Shown piece by piece: positions 29,277 to 31,561 of a stretch of DNA of 31,561 bases. The stretch is from JBGPYB01 sp041493035 (GTDB lineage: Bacteria > Acidobacteriota > Vicinamibacteria > Fen-336), in the NCBI GenBank assembly GCA_041493035.1, contig JBGPYB010000038.1:1-31561 (forward strand), written 5' to 3'. Every line of letters starts with the position of its first letter. Position 1 is the stretch's first letter. A model generated the notes under the pieces. It did not search any database and was not told where the DNA came from. It was given only the letters and a program-made list of their open reading frames with translations. The position numbers were made by a program, and so were the translations under genes.

Positions 29277-29693
29277 ATGGAAGCATCGCTCAGCGTCAAG
29301 GCCGCTCTTCTCCAGGCACTCTTCGCCGGTCCCGGGGATCGCCTCGACCTCATCGAGCGCGTCACGGAACACGCGCGGGGTGAGCCGAAGCTGGCCCCGA
29401 AGAGCGTGGCGCAAGCTCTCCGCGAGCTGGAAGCCGCCGGGCTCGTGCGCCACTGGGGCGTGCGTTCCGGGGAGAGGCGCGCCAGCGACCCGTCGGTGTA
29501 TTACGAGCTGACCGTGGAGGGCGTGGCGTCGGCGGGGGCGTTGCGAGACGTCATCGCCGGTTTCCTGACCGGCGGCGGGGGGCGCGGACGCCGGGGGACG
29601 GCGCAGGGGATGGAAGCACGGCTGCGCCGGAGCCTCGAGATCAGCGCCCTCGCACAGAACCTCCGTCGCGGGAGTCGGAAGCTCCGGACGTGA
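29277..29693 (+). CDS. PadR-like winged-helix regulator
   Basis: It has 138 residues. Residues 4-75 have a winged-helix pattern: KAALLQALFAGPGDRLDLIE, a recognition helix in APKSVAQALRELEAAGLVRH, and a wing ending SVYYELTVEGVAS. This is close to PadR or a related single-domain DNA-binding family. The C-terminal part (90-138) is a basic, Gly/Arg-rich linker and a helix that could dimerise or contact its partner. The stop overlaps the GTG of the nucleotidyltransferase gene (GTGA), so the two form a coupled pair. By analogy with AbiEi/AbiEii pairs it could be the antitoxin or autorepressor; that is inference. Confidence 0.78.
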   Translation: MEASLSVKAALLQALFAGPGDRLDLIERVTEHARGEPKLAPKSVAQALRELEAAGLVRHWGVRSGERRASDPSVYYELTVEGVASAGALRDVIAGFLTGGGGRGRRGTAQGMEARLRRSLEISALAQNLRRGSRKLRT

Positions 29694-30244
29694 GCGCGCG
29701 CCGGGTCAAGGGAAGCGGCAACGCCGTGCAGGAGGTGGCCGCGCGCATCGGCCGCGTCCTGGGGGATGCTGGCATCGTGGTCGGGGGGCTGGCCGTGAGC
29801 GCCCACGGCCACGTCCGCGCGACCGACGACGTCGACTTCGTCACCAAGCTCGATCCCCGCGAGGTGAAGAAGCGCCTGGGGCGCGTCGGTATCGAGTCGC
29901 GCCTCGAGCGCCACGACGAAGAGAAGGGGGAGCCGCCGTGGACCCTGTCGGGGACACTGCTGGGCGTCGAGTTCGACATCCTGCCGCCCCTCGTCCCGAT
30001 CTATTGGACGAGGACGATCGCGGCCCACCTGCCCAACGGTACCATCCTCCGCGTCGTGGACCTGGAGGCTCTTCTTCGATTGAAAATACGTGCCGGGGGC
30101 CACAAGGACCTCTGGGACGTGGCGGCGCTCCTCAGGGTTCATCCCGCTCACATGGACTCGGCCCTGCGTGTTGCAGAGGCCTACGGCGTCGGCGACGAGT
30201 TGAAGCGCTGGCTGCACGATCGCCGGCCCCGTCGGCGACAGTGA
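29690..30244 (+). CDS. Nucleotidyltransferase-fold protein (AbiEii-like)
   Basis: It has 184 residues. The NTase signature is visible: VVGGLAVSAHGHVRATDDVD with G32-G33 and catalytic carboxylates D47 and D49, then a third carboxylate D96 in GVEFDILPP. The LEALLRLKIRAGGHKDLWDV block (about 126-142) is typical of AbiEii/DUF6036-type transferases, with K138 and D139 in a conserved position. Related proteins transfer nucleotides to tRNA or to proteins, either as toxins or as housekeeping enzymes. The GTG start is embedded in the regulator's stop. Only the fold is well supported; toxin activity is a hypothesis. Confidence 0.8.
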   Translation: MSARRVKGSGNAVQEVAARIGRVLGDAGIVVGGLAVSAHGHVRATDDVDFVTKLDPREVKKRLGRVGIESRLERHDEEKGEPPWTLSGTLLGVEFDILPPLVPIYWTRTIAAHLPNGTILRVVDLEALLRLKIRAGGHKDLWDVAALLRVHPAHMDSALRVAEAYGVGDELKRWLHDRRPRRRQ

Positions 30245-30265
30245 GGGTGACGGAGGCATGACGCG

Positions 30266-30973
30266 ATGACCAACGGCACTTCGGCATTGAGACGGACGGC
30301 TTACCGAATCGGAATCGCCATGGCGGTCCTCGGATCCGCCTGCGCTACGGCCCCGACGAAGGCGCCGGTACCCAACCTCTTCGACGTCCAGAAACAGATC
30401 GAGGCGTACCTGGAATCGGTGCGCTACGAGGCCGACGTTGCTGCGGTGACCGCCTCGGCCCGGGCGTACCTGGAAAAGCGGGCCAAACAAGTCACCCGTC
30501 CCGCCGTAGTCTTCGACATCGACGAGACCTCGCTTTCCAACTGGCCCGCCTACCGCGCGAACGGCTGGGGGCGGATCACGACCGGTGGCTGCGACTTGGA
30601 GACGGGACCCTGCGGCCTTCGCGCCTGGCAGGCCATGGGCAAATCGAAAGCCATCCGGCCAACCCTGGAGTTGGCGCGCCGAGCGCGGGAGCTGGGCGTG
30701 GCATTGTTCTTCATCACGGGCCGGCCTCAAGAGCTCCGAGAAATCACCGAACGCAACCTGCGGGAACAGGGGTATGAGCCCGACGGCTTGATCCTGTTTC
30801 CCGATGGTCCCCGGCCGCCGAGCGCCGCCGATTTCAAAGCCCCGGAGCGGCGGAAGCTGACCGAGCAGGGATACACGATCCTGTTCACGATCGGGGACCA
30901 GGAGAGCGACCTCAAAGGCGGCTACGCGGAACGAACGTTCAAGCTTCCCAACCCGGTTTACTACTTGCCTTAG
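30266..30973 (+). CDS. Lipoprotein HAD acid phosphatase (class B/e(P4)-like)
   Basis: It has 235 residues with a signal peptide ending in lipobox VLGSAC (C26), so it is probably anchored in the outer membrane or periplasm. HAD motif I is VVFDIDETSLSN, with nucleophile D84 and acid/base D86. Motif II is FFITGRPQELRE, and motif IV is TIGDQESDLKGG. The pattern fits the Acid_phosphat_B family, whose members dephosphorylate nucleotides such as NMN or 5'-nucleotides for uptake. The ATG has GGAGG nine bases upstream. A nearby ATG at 30258 is out of frame. It follows the NTase gene by 21 bases and may be co-transcribed. Confidence 0.9.
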   Translation: MTNGTSALRRTAYRIGIAMAVLGSACATAPTKAPVPNLFDVQKQIEAYLESVRYEADVAAVTASARAYLEKRAKQVTRPAVVFDIDETSLSNWPAYRANGWGRITTGGCDLETGPCGLRAWQAMGKSKAIRPTLELARRARELGVALFFITGRPQELREITERNLREQGYEPDGLILFPDGPRPPSAADFKAPERRKLTEQGYTILFTIGDQESDLKGGYAERTFKLPNPVYYLP

Positions 30974-31045
30974 GGCCGTGCCTCCGTGGTTTCCGTGGCG
31001 TGGGTTCGACTAGACTGTGGCGGCTCAACCTTCGGGAGGACATCG

Positions 31046-31561
31046 ATGCAGCTTCTTCGCCGGCAGATCCCACTCGCCCTACTCGTGCTGCTCGCCGCCG
31101 GAACCGCTCCGGCGCGGGCCGGAGACGGTCTCGCCTTGACGCCGCCGATGGGGTGGAACAGTTGGAACAAGTTTGCCTGCGATGTCAGCGAGAAGCTCCT
31201 CAAGGAGACAGCCGATGCGCTGGTCACCACCGGCATGAAGGACGCTGGCTACCAATACCTGGTCGTCGACGATTGCTGGCAGGTGAAGCGCGACGAGAAG
31301 GGACGCATCGTTGCCGATCCCGAGCGCTTCCCCTCGGGGATGAAGGCCGTCGCTGACTACGTCCACGGGAAGGGGCTGAAGTTCGGCCTTTACTCCGATG
31401 CGGGGACCGGCACGTGTCAAAAGCGCCCTGGGAGCAGGGACCATGAAGAGATCGACGCCCGGAGCTACGCGGAGTGGGGGGTCGACTACCTCAAGTACGA
31501 CTGGTGCAACGCCGAGGGGCAGGACACGCGCGACTCCTACGCGAAGATGAGCCGGGCCCTC
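31046..31561 (+). CDS. Secreted GH27 alpha-galactosidase, 3' end beyond window
   Basis: The first 172 codons are present and open to the last base. A signal peptide (about 1-25, LALLVLLAAGTAPARA) is followed by the GH27 barrel start: LTPPMGWNSWNKFACDVSE, VVDDCWQ, ERFPSGMKAVADYVHGKGLK, and FGLYSDAGTGTC. The catalytic nucleophile is D152 in VDYLKYDWCN. The acid/base Asp would lie beyond the window. The enzyme should remove terminal alpha-galactose from plant oligosaccharides outside the cytoplasm. GGGAGGA lies five bases before the ATG. The orientation and 72-base gap suggest its own promoter, but I see no clear one. Confidence 0.95.
   Translation, partial: MQLLRRQIPLALLVLLAAGTAPARAGDGLALTPPMGWNSWNKFACDVSEKLLKETADALVTTGMKDAGYQYLVVDDCWQVKRDEKGRIVADPERFPSGMKAVADYVHGKGLKFGLYSDAGTGTCQKRPGSRDHEEIDARSYAEWGVDYLKYDWCNAEGQDTRDSYAKMSRAL

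Overview
This GC-rich window is a densely packed chromosomal segment from a diderm (Gram-negative-type) bacterium. It carries an LPS-export permease, lipoproteins with lipoboxes, and periplasmic enzymes and sensors. The single-chain LptF-LptG fusion, the DUF349 protein, the beta-propeller sensor kinase and the ferrochelatase with cysteine motifs all suggest Acidobacteriota or a close relative. That is an inference from gene content, because no rRNA or other phylogenetic marker is present.

Left edge (1-1439): a 3'-truncated integron-type integrase (minus strand) lies beside a badly decayed GH3 beta-glucosidase. This is the only clearly decaying or mobile-looking stretch. 1440-6054: the LptFG fusion (minus) is divergent from thrB-thrC (plus), the last two steps of threonine synthesis. 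6051-8122: a single-domain response regulator is translationally coupled to a soluble histidine kinase with a degenerate receiver domain (minus). They are divergent from acetyl-CoA synthetase (8182-10134, plus). 10141-10659: a DinB-fold protein. 10725-13629: an operon of a eukaryote-like Dus3-type dihydrouridine synthase and two distantly similar lipoproteins, the first apparently starting at CTG. 13640-17110: a ferrochelatase with putative Fe-S cysteines (minus) and a large HEAT-plus-DUF349 protein (plus).

17107-21946 (minus) is a coherent N-degron operon: clpS, clpA, a metallophosphoesterase, aat and ogt. Aat tags proteins with Leu/Phe, ClpS recognises such N-termini, and ClpA unfolds them for ClpP. 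22082-25710 (plus) pairs a LEA14-like lipoprotein with a 14-repeat beta-propeller histidine kinase. Next come a class-V PLP enzyme that lacks the desulfurase cysteine, msrA, a small zinc-ribbon protein, and a GYF/double-YbjQ protein. 29277-30244 is a two-gene winged-helix plus nucleotidyltransferase module resembling AbiE-type toxin-antitoxin pairs. The window ends with a lipoprotein HAD acid phosphatase and the start of a secreted GH27 alpha-galactosidase.

Seven same-strand pairs overlap by four bases (ATGA, GTGA or CTGA), and three convergent pairs interlock their stop codons in CTAA or CTAG. No tRNA, rRNA, CRISPR array, complete IS element or convincing intrinsic terminator was seen. Only 676-1439 lacks an intact gene for more than 300 bases, and it holds the GH3 remnant.
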